DNA from: a virus
Direction: 5' to 3' (one strand)
DNA: 27,943 nt
IMG/VR virus record: IMGVR_UViG_3300028806_000133
Coordinates: 1 to 27,943 of that record
The position numbers and the translations under genes were made by a program. Shown one piece after another: positions 8,529 through 16,005 of the stretch (the first letter of the stretch is position 1; every line of letters begins with the position of its first letter). The notes below the pieces were generated by a model, which was given only the letters and a program-made list of their open reading frames with translations, made no database searches and was not told where the DNA came from.

Positions 8529-9596
8529 TTATTGGGCAGTGAAGTCCACAATGAGGCTGCTCACCGCCGTGCCGCTCAGGTTCAACACACGGCAGAAACG
8601 GGCTGAGGACATGGCCGCAGACTGTGCTCCTGTGACCTGATCGGCCTGAATTTCTCTGTTGCCACTATTTCCCGTGCCGCTGTAGGTATCCACGGTCACG
8701 AAGTTCAAAGGATTGGCGTCGATGCTGACTTGGAATGCCAGATCAACTGTTGCTCCAGCAGGGAACGCACGCCACACAACTGTGCGTAGTGAGTTCTGAT
8801 TCGGAGTACGGGGGGCGATGACAATCGGCACTGAAGCCGCATTGCCCGGTAAATTCTCTGCCGTTGGGCCAACGCCCGGACCTGTCTGTGGGGAAGTGGC
8901 GTCTTCGGCTGTCGCGATAGTCACCGCAGCGGTCAAGGCAAGAGCCCGACCATTCAGTGTTCCGCCGCCGAGGGTCACGCTATCAAGCGCAATGATGGTT
9001 CCAACCATCGTGGTGCCGGGGCCGTCAATCGTGGCTGAGCTACCGACCTGCCAAATCACGTTTGTTGCCGTCGCTCCACCAGTCAAGGCAACGGTTGCAC
9101 CGACGCCGACTGTCAGAGTGGAGCCAATCTGGAATACGTAAAGTCCTGCGCCGTTAAGCGTCAGTGTTTGACCGCCGCTCAGTGCCATCGAACTTGCGCT
9201 GGTGTAAGTACCGGGAGTCAAAGTGAGACCGTCGAGGGTAGATTCAACCGTTCCAGCGGGGAGGCTTTGGAAATGGAGGTAGGCGTTGTTGGCGTCAACT
9301 TCGGCCTGCTCTGCGGCTGGAGTAGTTAGCTGAATCGTGGCGGGAGGAGTGACAACGCCCGGAGGGAATCCTGTGATCGAAGTGCCGGGGTAGAGTCCGA
9401 CGTTTCCACCAGCGATGACGCTGGAGCCGCTATTAGTAATCGTGGATGCGGCAAGGAGGGTAAACAACGACGCCGTGTCCAGCCAAGGGTCAACGAGTGA
9501 AGACGGGCCGATAGGCCCACCGTACACTTGGTCGTAACCCATGAGAAGTGCCCGTGTACCGGGGTAAATTGATCGAACTGCGCCGACTGTTGGCAT
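8529..9596 (-). CDS. Phage protein with ice-binding-type DUF3494 domain, 355 aa
   Basis: Residues about 43-229 match the DUF3494 (ice-binding-protein-like) pattern well: 'F-x-x-L-A-A-S-T-I-T-N-S-G-x-S-x-I-x-G-x-x-G', then 'G-F-P-P-G', 'L-D-G-L-T-L-T-P-G-T-Y', 'Y-V-F-Q-I-G-S-T-L-T', 'N-V-I-W-Q-V-G-S-S-A-T-I' and 'N-G-R-A-L-A'. In known members this is a right-handed beta-solenoid that may bind ice or act as an adhesin. There is no signal peptide. A second beta-rich domain of about 105 residues follows (250-355) and is of unknown type. GAGG precedes the ATG. The gene sits in the head operon just before the portal, so the product is probably virion-associated. Ice binding itself is not shown. 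Confidence 0.85.
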   Translation of the reverse strand: MPTVGAVRSIYPGTRALLMGYDQVYGGPIGPSSLVDPWLDTASLFTLLAASTITNSGSSVIAGGNVGLYPGTSITGFPPGVVTPPATIQLTTPAAEQAEVDANNAYLHFQSLPAGTVESTLDGLTLTPGTYTSASSMALSGGQTLTLNGAGLYVFQIGSTLTVGVGATVALTGGATATNVIWQVGSSATIDGPGTTMVGTIIALDSVTLGGGTLNGRALALTAAVTIATAEDATSPQTGPGVGPTAENLPGNAASVPIVIAPRTPNQNSLRTVVWRAFPAGATVDLAFQVSIDANPLNFVTVDTYSGTGNSGNREIQADQVTGAQSAAMSSARFCRVLNLSGTAVSSLIVDFTAQ

Positions 9597-9599
9597 GTG

Positions 9600-9755
9600 T
9601 TATTCCTCGTCTTTGTCTTTCTTCTTGTCACCCTTCGGGCCGTAACTGGCTGCGATAGCCTTGGCTTGTGCGAGTGACGTGACCTTTGGCCCGTTCTTTG
9701 AACCAGAGTGGAGTGTCTTCTTGTAGAACTCCTCCATGATTTGCTTGGCGGGCAT
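9600..9755 (-). CDS. Small basic phage protein, DUF6496-like, 51 aa
   Basis: A 51-residue protein whose core 'LHSGSKNGPKVTSLAQAKAIA' (residues 15-35) follows the 'G-K-L-x-S-G-S-K-K-G-P-x-V-x-S-x-x-Q-A-I-A-I-A' pattern of small proteins found in phages and bacteria (DUF6496-like). It ends in a run of Lys, Asp and Glu. Function is unknown. Its ATG overlaps the stop of the previous small gene (TAATG). Confidence 0.7.
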   Translation of the reverse strand: MPAKQIMEEFYKKTLHSGSKNGPKVTSLAQAKAIAASYGPKGDKKKDKDEE

Positions 9756-9898
9756 TAGATTTTCGGGATGTCCTTCTTGACATCCGCCTCAACAGCCGCC
9801 TTATCCTTAGAGATGGCAGCCTTGATCTTGCGACCAATGCCGGGGCTGAAGCAGCCTCCGACGTATGCGATTGCGGCGATAACGATTGTTGAAATCAT
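9755..9898 (-). CDS. Small protein with N-terminal hydrophobic helix, 47 aa
   Basis: Sequence begins MISTIVIAAIAYVGGCF, a single hydrophobic stretch that could span a membrane, followed by a Lys-rich soluble tail of about 28 residues. A Cys at position 16 after VGG weakly resembles a lipobox, but no basic n-region precedes it. GGGAG lies upstream, and the gene starts two bases after the previous stop. The stop overlaps the next ATG. Function unknown; a small membrane protein for lysis or for the virion is possible. Confidence 0.6.
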   Translation of the reverse strand: MISTIVIAAIAYVGGCFSPGIGRKIKAAISKDKAAVEADVKKDIPKI

Positions 9899-9900
9899 GG

Positions 9901-10185
9901 TTACTCTCCCTTGCCATGCAGACCGAGAGCTTCGAGTGCTGAACCCGCTCCCGATGTACTGGCGTCGTCCTCATCAGGCTCGTGATGCTGCTTGCCTTCG
10001 TGAGCAGACTTCGCCTTGTTGAGGTGTTCCTGAGCTTTCGCGATATGCTCGGTGACAAGATTTTTCTTCTCGCCGTCCTCGCCATCCTTGCTCTCTTTGT
10101 TCTTGTCACGGTGTAGACCCGCAGCAATCGCCATGGTTGGCCCGAAGGTGCTCTTCTCGCCTGCTTTTTCGCTGAACATCGGCAT
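9901..10185 (-). CDS. Small charged phage protein, 94 aa
   Basis: The product is highly charged and poorly ordered: Lys/Glu/Asp-rich, with a predicted helix around residues 42-66 and a His/Asp/Ser-rich linker before the C-terminal GSALEALGLHGKGE. GGAGA precedes the ATG by 7 bases and the gene starts one base after the previous stop. It shares 'A-I-A-A' and Lys-rich character with the small gene at 9600 but no family is recognised. Confidence 0.6.
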   Translation of the reverse strand: MPMFSEKAGEKSTFGPTMAIAAGLHRDKNKESKDGEDGEKKNLVTEHIAKAQEHLNKAKSAHEGKQHHEPDEDDASTSGAGSALEALGLHGKGE

Positions 10186-10186
10186 G

Positions 10187-10672
10187 TTATTTCTCCGTAG
10201 CGGGCTCTGCCGCTGGTGTGGTCTTGTGTTTCGGTACGTAAGGTTTCAGGAAAACTGAGGAGTCGGAAGCTGCGGCTGCGGCTTCTTTCTTCCGCAGCGA
10301 AGGCTGCTTATATCCCTCTGGTTCCTCTGTATTGGAATAATCCGTTTCCCCATCCCCACTTGCGAAGACCTTATCTTCCAGCGGTTCGATACGGGCGGTA
10401 ACTCGGCTTTCCATCTCGTTCAGGTCGCCGTCGAGGACGCCGAGGCGGACTTGGACTTCTTCCTTGTGAGCACCCTGCTGAGCACTAACCTCACCCACGA
10501 CGCCGCTGAGAGCCCCCAGTTGGGACTCTATTTCGGTGAACCGCTCCTCCAGAAGCTTGTAGTCAGCCTCCAGTTTGGTGAACCGTGTTTCCAGAGCGGT
10601 ACGAGCGGTCTTCTCAGCGCCGATCTGCTGCACGCATTGCGGGTCTTGTAGTTTCTTCCAAAGTTGTCCCAT
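10187..10672 (-). CDS. Coiled-coil phage protein, 161 aa
   Basis: I chose the ATG at 10672 (MGQLWKKLQDPQC) because GAGGAG stands 9 bases upstream; a longer reading adds eight codons without support. Residues about 20-100 form a clear heptad pattern (LETRFTKLEADYKLLEERFTEIESQL), so an elongated coiled coil is likely. The C-terminal third is Ala/Pro/Lys-rich. Such proteins near the terminase often serve as virion rods, spacers or scaffolds; which one cannot be told. Confidence 0.65.
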   Translation of the reverse strand: MGQLWKKLQDPQCVQQIGAEKTARTALETRFTKLEADYKLLEERFTEIESQLGALSGVVGEVSAQQGAHKEEVQVRLGVLDGDLNEMESRVTARIEPLEDKVFASGDGETDYSNTEEPEGYKQPSLRKKEAAAAASDSSVFLKPYVPKHKTTPAAEPATEK

Positions 10673-10673
10673 G

Positions 10674-10838
10674 TTAGTTCTCCTCAAGCTCCTCAAAAAT
10701 ATCGACCGAGAGAGGCGGGTAAGTTACCCGTTCTCCCCGTTTGTCGTTGTCTTTCTCCCGTCTGTTCTCTTCGCTCAGCTTCCTCAAACACTTCTGGCAC
10801 CATCCTTGCGAATCGCGGTTGCAATCTGGGCAGTCCAT
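10674..10838 (-). CDS. Small zinc-binding-type protein, 54 aa
   Basis: The ATG at 10838 overlaps the terminase stop (TAATG), the standard coupling in this genome, so I prefer it to a longer reading from 10886. The first 17 residues carry two CxxC pairs (CPDC and CQKC, seven residues apart), a compact zinc knuckle. The rest is charged and helical. Function unknown. Confidence 0.6.
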   Translation of the reverse strand: MDCPDCNRDSQGWCQKCLRKLSEENRREKDNDKRGERVTYPPLSVDIFEELEEN

Positions 10839-12547
10839 TAGCCCACCTTCGGCATTCTGGTACGGGGATGACGTGACCGAGACCACTGAGCAATCTGGCT
10901 CTGTTGTTTGGCACCCAACGTCCGCAATTCCTGCATCCTGCGGTAGTGCTCTACAAACAGGCGCATACTCTTCATCGGGGTAATGCCGCCCTGCGAGATG
11001 AGTTCCATCTTCTCTTTGTAAACTTCAGACGGCGGCTTCTCTCCCGAGGTGTGGTTCGAGTAGATGAAGTACCGAGTGCCGTCCAGCACATCGAGCTTTG
11101 GGTCGTCGCCTTCCTTCTTGATGTCCCCATCATGCTCGGGGTCAGAGGTAGCCCACGGAAGAGCTTCCAGTAACTCCACGCAGTCTTCGCTGATAAGCCA
11201 GTCAGGAACAACATTGCCTTCCGTCCACCCATCGAGCAACACGTTACGTTCCGCCAGTAGGGTGAACATCTGCCGCAGTCCGTTTGGACGGCTATACTTT
11301 TCCGTCTTACTGGGAATGGGGCGAGGCACACCATCAGCCACAAACACATCGCCGATTACACGGGCTCGGGTGCGAGAACCTTCGCCAAACGTTTCTGGCG
11401 AGAGGTAGATTTTGCTGATGCGCTTCTTCAGCTTATCGTCGCCCTCCATCTCATCGAGAACCGCTCCAGCGAGTCCGCGTTCGCTCAACCCCTTCTTGAG
11501 CAACTCCCTGAATGTCAGAACGAAGATGTGCTTCTCTCCGTTTTGCAGAGGGAGTTCCACAAGCGTGTTCCAGCAGACGTAAGCGTGGTGCACCGTACCT
11601 ACGTCGATACCCAGACCCACGGGCATCCACCACTGGCGTGCCATCAAAGTCAGAACTTTGTCACGCGGAATGACAGTGATGTCTTTGTCGTAGACATCGA
11701 AATACATGCCCTCGAAGCCCGTCCACTTGCCGTATTTCCAAGCGTTGCGAATCGCCTTGGGCTGGGCGTCCAGCATCTTGCGATACGCCTTGCCTGCGGG
11801 TGTAGTGGGGCCGTAGGCTGGGTTGTCATCCAAGATGGCGGGGATGAAGTAGTAATCACCTGCGTCGTACAGGATGTCGAGGTTCTTCGGACATGCCTTC
11901 GGACAATCCGCACCAAACAGGTGCCGCAATACGTCGGCACCCACACCACCGGGGTTACTCAATCCCTTGATCTGAGCAATAACTGGGCTGCCCTTCCAGT
12001 CATGCGTGATAGTTGATCGGGCGGAACCAGTGATGAACGACCACCACTTGAACGGGATTTCGCACCACTCGTCGAAGGTGACCGTCAGGAATTCTCCTGA
12101 CAGATATTTGCGGGCAGCGGCTTCGTCGTTAACCGAGGCGAAGTGAATCACGCTGCCGTTGTCGAACTGTAGCCGTGGGGAGACCGCGCTGTCGGTGAAA
12201 CGTCCACGCAAACGTTCAGGCAGTTTCAGGAACTCGGCGATGATGGTGCGGCGTAACTCACCCATCGTGCGGCGGAAGATGATCTGTTGGCAGCCGGGAA
12301 CTCGATACGCTCGGAATAGGTTGTCAAAGACCGCGCAAAAAGTTTTACCGTTGCCCCGTTGTCCCGCGAAGAACGTGTAAGGGCTCACGGATTCCAGATA
12401 CTCTAACTGTCGAGCATGAGGGAATCCTTTGGGCGTCATAAGTCGGAGCCCAGCTTCAGTCCCGTCTCGATTTTCGTATACCCTGTACTTCGGCCCAAGG
12501 TCACCCGCTTGGTCGAGTACGTAGGGCGAATCTAAGTCGATAGCCAC
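10838..12547 (-). CDS. terL: Terminase large subunit (intact), 569 aa
   Basis: TerL powers DNA packaging and cuts the concatemer. The ATPase has Walker A GQRGNGKT (residues 62-69), an Arg-rich 'F-R-R-T' strand (91-94), Walker B LTVTFDE (154-160), and a coupling-type 'SNPGG' (197-201). The nuclease domain begins near residue 310 with LGIDVGT (Asp315), the first acidic residue of an RNase H-like fold, and continues to about 500. The start is GTG, one base after the stop of the preceding gene. This is the complete terminase of the window; a second, incomplete one lies at 19101-20165. It sits upstream of the portal operon. Confidence 0.9.
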   Translation of the reverse strand: MAIDLDSPYVLDQAGDLGPKYRVYENRDGTEAGLRLMTPKGFPHARQLEYLESVSPYTFFAGQRGNGKTFCAVFDNLFRAYRVPGCQQIIFRRTMGELRRTIIAEFLKLPERLRGRFTDSAVSPRLQFDNGSVIHFASVNDEAAARKYLSGEFLTVTFDEWCEIPFKWWSFITGSARSTITHDWKGSPVIAQIKGLSNPGGVGADVLRHLFGADCPKACPKNLDILYDAGDYYFIPAILDDNPAYGPTTPAGKAYRKMLDAQPKAIRNAWKYGKWTGFEGMYFDVYDKDITVIPRDKVLTLMARQWWMPVGLGIDVGTVHHAYVCWNTLVELPLQNGEKHIFVLTFRELLKKGLSERGLAGAVLDEMEGDDKLKKRISKIYLSPETFGEGSRTRARVIGDVFVADGVPRPIPSKTEKYSRPNGLRQMFTLLAERNVLLDGWTEGNVVPDWLISEDCVELLEALPWATSDPEHDGDIKKEGDDPKLDVLDGTRYFIYSNHTSGEKPPSEVYKEKMELISQGGITPMKSMRLFVEHYRRMQELRTLGAKQQSQIAQWSRSRHPRTRMPKVG

Positions 12548-12937
12548 TTATGCATTTCCACCTGAAGTTTCGGCAGCTTCTTGTGCTTGCTTGCGTGCCG
12601 CTGCCCACTTCATGACTTCCATGGCGTTGAAATGCGCCCGACCATCAGGCCCGATGACCGCACCAACCTCGTCCATGTAGAAGAAGATGATGTCGATAAT
12701 CGAAGCGGTCTGCATCGCAAGGTCGTAAACGGGATTGCTGTAGGTGCCGTCCTCCCGCTGTTGAAGCGTGCGGCTCACAAGCAGGGCGTTCGTGACATAG
12801 GTCATCACGTCCTTGCGGCTGACGAGCATGTCCTCTTCCTTGACCTGCCCATCGGGGGCTTGACCCGCGAAATTGTTATCCCACATGTTCTTCGGTACTG
12901 TCGGTGGTGCTGTCGGCGTCTTCCCGTTGTCCGTCAT
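12548..12937 (-). CDS. Phage protein before terL, 129 aa; possible terminase partner
   Basis: The product has a disordered Pro-rich start (TPTAPPTVPKN), then helices, including a hydrophobic one (ASIIDIIFFYMDEVG), and an Ala/Gln/Glu-rich tail. GAGGAG lies 7 bases before the ATG. It overlaps the preceding gene by 62 bases and abuts terL. Position fits a small terminase subunit or packaging accessory, but no DNA-binding helix-turn-helix is evident. Confidence 0.6.
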   Translation of the reverse strand: MTDNGKTPTAPPTVPKNMWDNNFAGQAPDGQVKEEDMLVSRKDVMTYVTNALLVSRTLQQREDGTYSNPVYDLAMQTASIIDIIFFYMDEVGAVIGPDGRAHFNAMEVMKWAAARKQAQEAAETSGGNA

Positions 12938-13325
12938 CTTCGTACTCCTCTGGCTCTGAGAGCCGTAATTGAACTTGCTGATGTACTTCCTGTGTGCGGA
13001 CAGGCTCGTCTGTCCCCGTCTGAGTTACTCGATCAATCAGTGTCACTGGGACACGGATTCCAAGCTCACTATCTTCTGCACCGTCGAGCATAGTGCGGAG
13101 AGCCTCAAGGCAGAACCGTCTCGCTGGAGTGCCTGCTTTTGCTTCCTTCACGTTCTTCACGAACTGCACCGCCGTCCATTCCGCAAGACCGAGAGAACGT
13201 TCGGCGAGGATGTCGTCTACGGTGGTCTCTGTTGCAATCCAACGCAGGAGGACGGCCTTGACGGGGCGAACCCGTTCCTTCCCCTCGGGGAGTGCCATCA
13301 GCGGTTTAAGCTTCTTCTGTGCCAT
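12876..13325 (-). CDS. Phage protein, 149 aa; candidate small terminase subunit
   Basis: The N-terminal half is basic and helical, with 'VKAVLLRWIATETTVDDIL', which could be a DNA-binding helix pair. The C-terminal half is strongly acidic (EPEEYEDDGQREDAD). A basic DNA-binding start with an acidic end, two genes before terL, is what small terminase subunits often look like, but this is position and composition only. It overlaps both neighbours, by 20 and 62 bases. Confidence 0.6.
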   Translation of the reverse strand: MAQKKLKPLMALPEGKERVRPVKAVLLRWIATETTVDDILAERSLGLAEWTAVQFVKNVKEAKAGTPARRFCLEALRTMLDGAEDSELGIRVPVTLIDRVTQTGTDEPVRTQEVHQQVQLRLSEPEEYEDDGQREDADSTTDSTEEHVG

Positions 13326-13497
13326 ACAAAAACTCTTCCATCAACTCGTTCAACTTGCTCTTCGTGATGTTGCCTTTCCTCAGGTTCTTCTCGATGACCC
13401 GTTTGTGCTCTGGGTCAACAGGCAGACCATCGGCGAGTCGTCGCATTCGCCGTTTGAGTTCCGCTTTCACCTTGCGGTAAGTGGACTTCGGAGGCAC
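13306..13497 (-). CDS. Small basic protein after groEL, 63 aa
   Basis: Start codon is GTG, overlapping the groEL stop (TAGTG), so it is translationally coupled. The protein is very basic in its first 20 residues (STYRKVKAELKRRMRRL) and has a second helix ending in acidic residues. Possibly nucleic-acid binding; the family is not recognised. Confidence 0.55.
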   Translation of the reverse strand: MPPKSTYRKVKAELKRRMRRLADGLPVDPEHKRVIEKNLRKGNITKSKLNELMEEFLYGTEEA

Positions 13498-15029
13498 TAC
13501 TTCTCCACGGTTTGTGTTATCAACTCAGTGAGTAGCATCTGGCAGGCAACTGAAGCTGCATTGCGGAGACTGCTCTTGATAACCTTGGCGGGGTCGATAA
13601 CACCCATTTCAATCAGATCGCCGTACTTGCCCGTGAGGGAATTGAAACCCGCAGAAGTAGTCAGGGCTTTGGTGAGTTCCGTCTCACCGTATCCCGCATT
13701 CTCCAGAATTTGCAGAGCGGGACGGCGTAACGCCTTGCTCACGATACCTTCGGGTAACATCTGGGCTATCCGGGCAAGCGCCATTCCTCCACCGACAACG
13801 ATCCCGTCTTCGAGCGCACAGCGGGTTGCGAGGCACGCATCTTCGCAGCGGGCCTTCTTGTCCCCGAGTTCGATCCCGGTCTGTGCCCCAAGACGCAGGA
13901 TGGTGACTCCTCCCGTAAGCTTTGCCAGACGCTCCTGTAGGCGTTCTTGTTCAAGCTTCGTGGGGCTTTGGGTGAGGAGCCCTCTGATTTCTTCGATTCG
14001 TTTTTCAATCGCTTCCTTCTTTCCGAAGCCGCCAATAATGCGAGTGTTCTTCGACGTGACTACAACCTTGGCAGCACGTCCGAGAGCCTGTGGCGGAAGC
14101 TTCGACAAGTCCAATCCCAACTCTTGCAGGATGGCTTGTCCTCCTGTTACGGCGGCGATGTCGAGTAACAGGTCTTTGCGGTGCCCAAGATTCTCAGGCA
14201 GCTTGACGGCACAGACAGCGAAAGTGCCCTTCAGCTTGTTCATGACGATAGTCGCCAACGCCTCGCCTACAACGTTCTCGGCGATGATGAGCAGCGGATT
14301 GCTGCTCTTGGCGATTCCTTCAAACAGCGGTACGAGACCCTGCAAGGAACTGATGGTTCGGTCGATGAGCAGAATCACGGGTTGCTGGAACTCCACAATC
14401 TGGCGTTCCGCATTGTTTACAAACGCACCGCTGAGGTATCCCTCGTCGAACTGCATCCCTTCCTGCCGCTCAATCGTAGTCTCGTTGGACGGGGAGTCTT
14501 CTACGGCAACTAAGCCGCTTGCTCCCGCCTTACGCATAGCATCAACAATAAGTCCGCCGAGCACGGGGTCGTTGTTCACGGCGATAGTTGCGACTTGCTT
14601 CATCATGTCGCCGCTGACATTGACCTTCGTGCGGTCGATTTCCGCACAGGCGAATTCAACGCCCTGCTCAATTTCTTTTTTGACGGCAACTACATTTTTG
14701 ATCTTCTGAGCCTCTAATCCATGTTTGAACAGGGAGTAGGCGAGTACCACGGCAGCCGAAGTGCCATCCCCAGCGTCCGAGGCTGCCTTCTCTGAGGCTG
14801 CACGGACTGCACGGTTCCCTGTGTCGGGGAAGCCTTCAAGGTAAAAATTGCGGGCGATGGTCACGCCGTCACGGGTGCTCATCGGACAGATCGGATGACC
14901 CGGAGCGTAGTCGATGAACGTATTACGTCCCATCGGCCCCATGCTCTTGCCAACTGCGATGCTCAGTTGTTCTGCACCTTCGAGAAGGTGATTGCGGGCT
15001 TCTTCACCGAATGCATTCTGTGTACCCAT
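13497..15029 (-). CDS. groEL: Phage GroEL-type chaperonin (Hsp60), 510 aa
   Basis: Clear group I chaperonin: 'F-G-E-E-A-R' start, 'M-G-P-x-G-R-N' (P-loop-like, about residues 31-36), 'DGVTIAR', 'AGDGTSAAVVLA' (ATP/Mg site), 'CEDACLATRCALEDGIVVGGGMAL' with the ATPase Asp, and 'YGDLIEMGVIDPAKV'. It is shorter than bacterial GroEL (about 545 aa), diverged in the apical domain, and ends TQTVEK with no Gly-Gly-Met tail. It is coupled by TAATG to the GroES-like gene. Phage chaperonins are known in several large phages and probably fold phage proteins such as the capsid subunit. Whether it forms one or two rings cannot be seen. Confidence 0.95.
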   Translation of the reverse strand: MGTQNAFGEEARNHLLEGAEQLSIAVGKSMGPMGRNTFIDYAPGHPICPMSTRDGVTIARNFYLEGFPDTGNRAVRAASEKAASDAGDGTSAAVVLAYSLFKHGLEAQKIKNVVAVKKEIEQGVEFACAEIDRTKVNVSGDMMKQVATIAVNNDPVLGGLIVDAMRKAGASGLVAVEDSPSNETTIERQEGMQFDEGYLSGAFVNNAERQIVEFQQPVILLIDRTISSLQGLVPLFEGIAKSSNPLLIIAENVVGEALATIVMNKLKGTFAVCAVKLPENLGHRKDLLLDIAAVTGGQAILQELGLDLSKLPPQALGRAAKVVVTSKNTRIIGGFGKKEAIEKRIEEIRGLLTQSPTKLEQERLQERLAKLTGGVTILRLGAQTGIELGDKKARCEDACLATRCALEDGIVVGGGMALARIAQMLPEGIVSKALRRPALQILENAGYGETELTKALTTSAGFNSLTGKYGDLIEMGVIDPAKVIKSSLRNAASVACQMLLTELITQTVEK

Positions 15030-15670
15030 TACTCACCATCCCTGAAAAGTTCGGACTTCGCCATGTGCTCACTAATCTCAACCTCGGCGGGGCGAGTCCA
15101 AGCCTGTTCTTTCTCTTCCCACGCAAGGTCAGGTAGACCGAGCTTGATGCGAGTGAGGATAGCGGTGACGTTAACTTCCATCATCTGAATCAAATCCACC
15201 AACTCCCCCTCACGGTTGATGAGGTTGAATCGCGCACCTACTTCTGCGTACTTGTCGAACAGCACTAAGTCGCCGACCTTGACATCCGCAACGTCCTTGC
15301 CCACTGACTCGACGAAGCCCATGTCGGAATCGCTCTCGTAGGCTTTCGGAATCATCAGGCGTCCCTTGTGTTCCTTGGGGAGCGGCTTGACGAAGATGAA
15401 GCTATGACGTGGAACAGCGAGGTAGCCGAAGTCTGGCTTCTCGGGCTCTGAGATTTCGAACGCGACTGGAGCTTCTGCCTCGACTTCTTCTGCGGCTACT
15501 GCCTTCGACCCGAGTAGCTTCTCAAGATCGAGGTTGTTGCCGTCGTGATAGAAGGCAAGAGCTTGGTCAAGCTCATCGAGGGTGAGGTTGAACTTCTCAG
15601 TCAGTTCCTCGACGGGCACGCCCATCTTGACGGCGAAATCGAAATCGTTAAAGCTCTGAACGTATTGCAT
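15029..15670 (-). CDS. GroES-like co-chaperonin with N- and C-terminal extensions, 213 aa
   Basis: Residues about 85-170 look like a Cpn10/GroES barrel: 'F-I-F-V-K-P-L-P-K-E' as first strand, a mobile-loop region, 'G-x-V-x-x-V-G-K-D-V-A-D-V-K-V-G-D-L-V-L-F-D-K-Y-A', and a last strand 'L-I-Q-M-M-E-V-N-V-T-A-I-L'. Normal GroES is about 97 aa; here an extra 80-residue helical/acidic N-terminal part (MQYVQSFNDFDFAVKMGV, Ala/Glu-rich linker) and a 40-residue C-terminal tail are added. Coupling to groEL by TAATG makes a GroES role very likely. The N-terminal helices could hold substrates or the ring; that is inference. Confidence 0.85.
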   Translation of the reverse strand: MQYVQSFNDFDFAVKMGVPVEELTEKFNLTLDELDQALAFYHDGNNLDLEKLLGSKAVAAEEVEAEAPVAFEISEPEKPDFGYLAVPRHSFIFVKPLPKEHKGRLMIPKAYESDSDMGFVESVGKDVADVKVGDLVLFDKYAEVGARFNLINREGELVDLIQMMEVNVTAILTRIKLGLPDLAWEEKEQAWTRPAEVEISEHMAKSELFRDGE

Positions 15671-16005
15671 TAGCTCACCGTCACTGGTACTGCAAGATTT
15701 TCAATCACGCCGAGGGTCTTACCCGCCAAGCGGAACACGACGACATCGGGGCGAAGGTAGAACTCAATATCCAAAGGACGGCCCGCCATTGATGGTTGAG
15801 GACGTTTGAGATAGTCCTTCTCGGGCGTGGCAGTGGTGAGGACAAGTTCCACCTGCTCAGCAAGGCTGTCCCACACGCACGCCTGTTCTGGCGAAGTCAG
15901 GAAAGTTCCTTCTGGAACGTTTCCGTACTCTGCAAAAACCCGAGATAGAAATATCAGGATGAGGTTCGGGTGAAGGGCTGCGAATTTTGCGTTGACAGTT
16001 ACCAT
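15670..16005 (-). CDS. Phage protein of unknown function, 111 aa
   Basis: The product has an N-terminal hydrophobic helix (NLILIFLSRVFAEYG) and an alpha/beta remainder ending in short strands (DVVVFRLAGKTLGVIENLAVPVTVS). No family recognised. It overlaps the end of the scaffold-like gene by 7 bases and shares its stop with the start of the GroES-like gene, so it belongs to the same transcript. Confidence 0.65.
   Translation of the reverse strand: MVTVNAKFAALHPNLILIFLSRVFAEYGNVPEGTFLTSPEQACVWDSLAEQVELVLTTATPEKDYLKRPQPSMAGRPLDIEFYLRPDVVVFRLAGKTLGVIENLAVPVTVS

Noticed and set aside
13093-14709. 538-codon open frame on the plus strand
   Set aside because: It lies antisense to groEL and its small neighbours, has no family features and a low-complexity Ser/Arg-rich translation. 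It is a by-product of codon use in the real genes.
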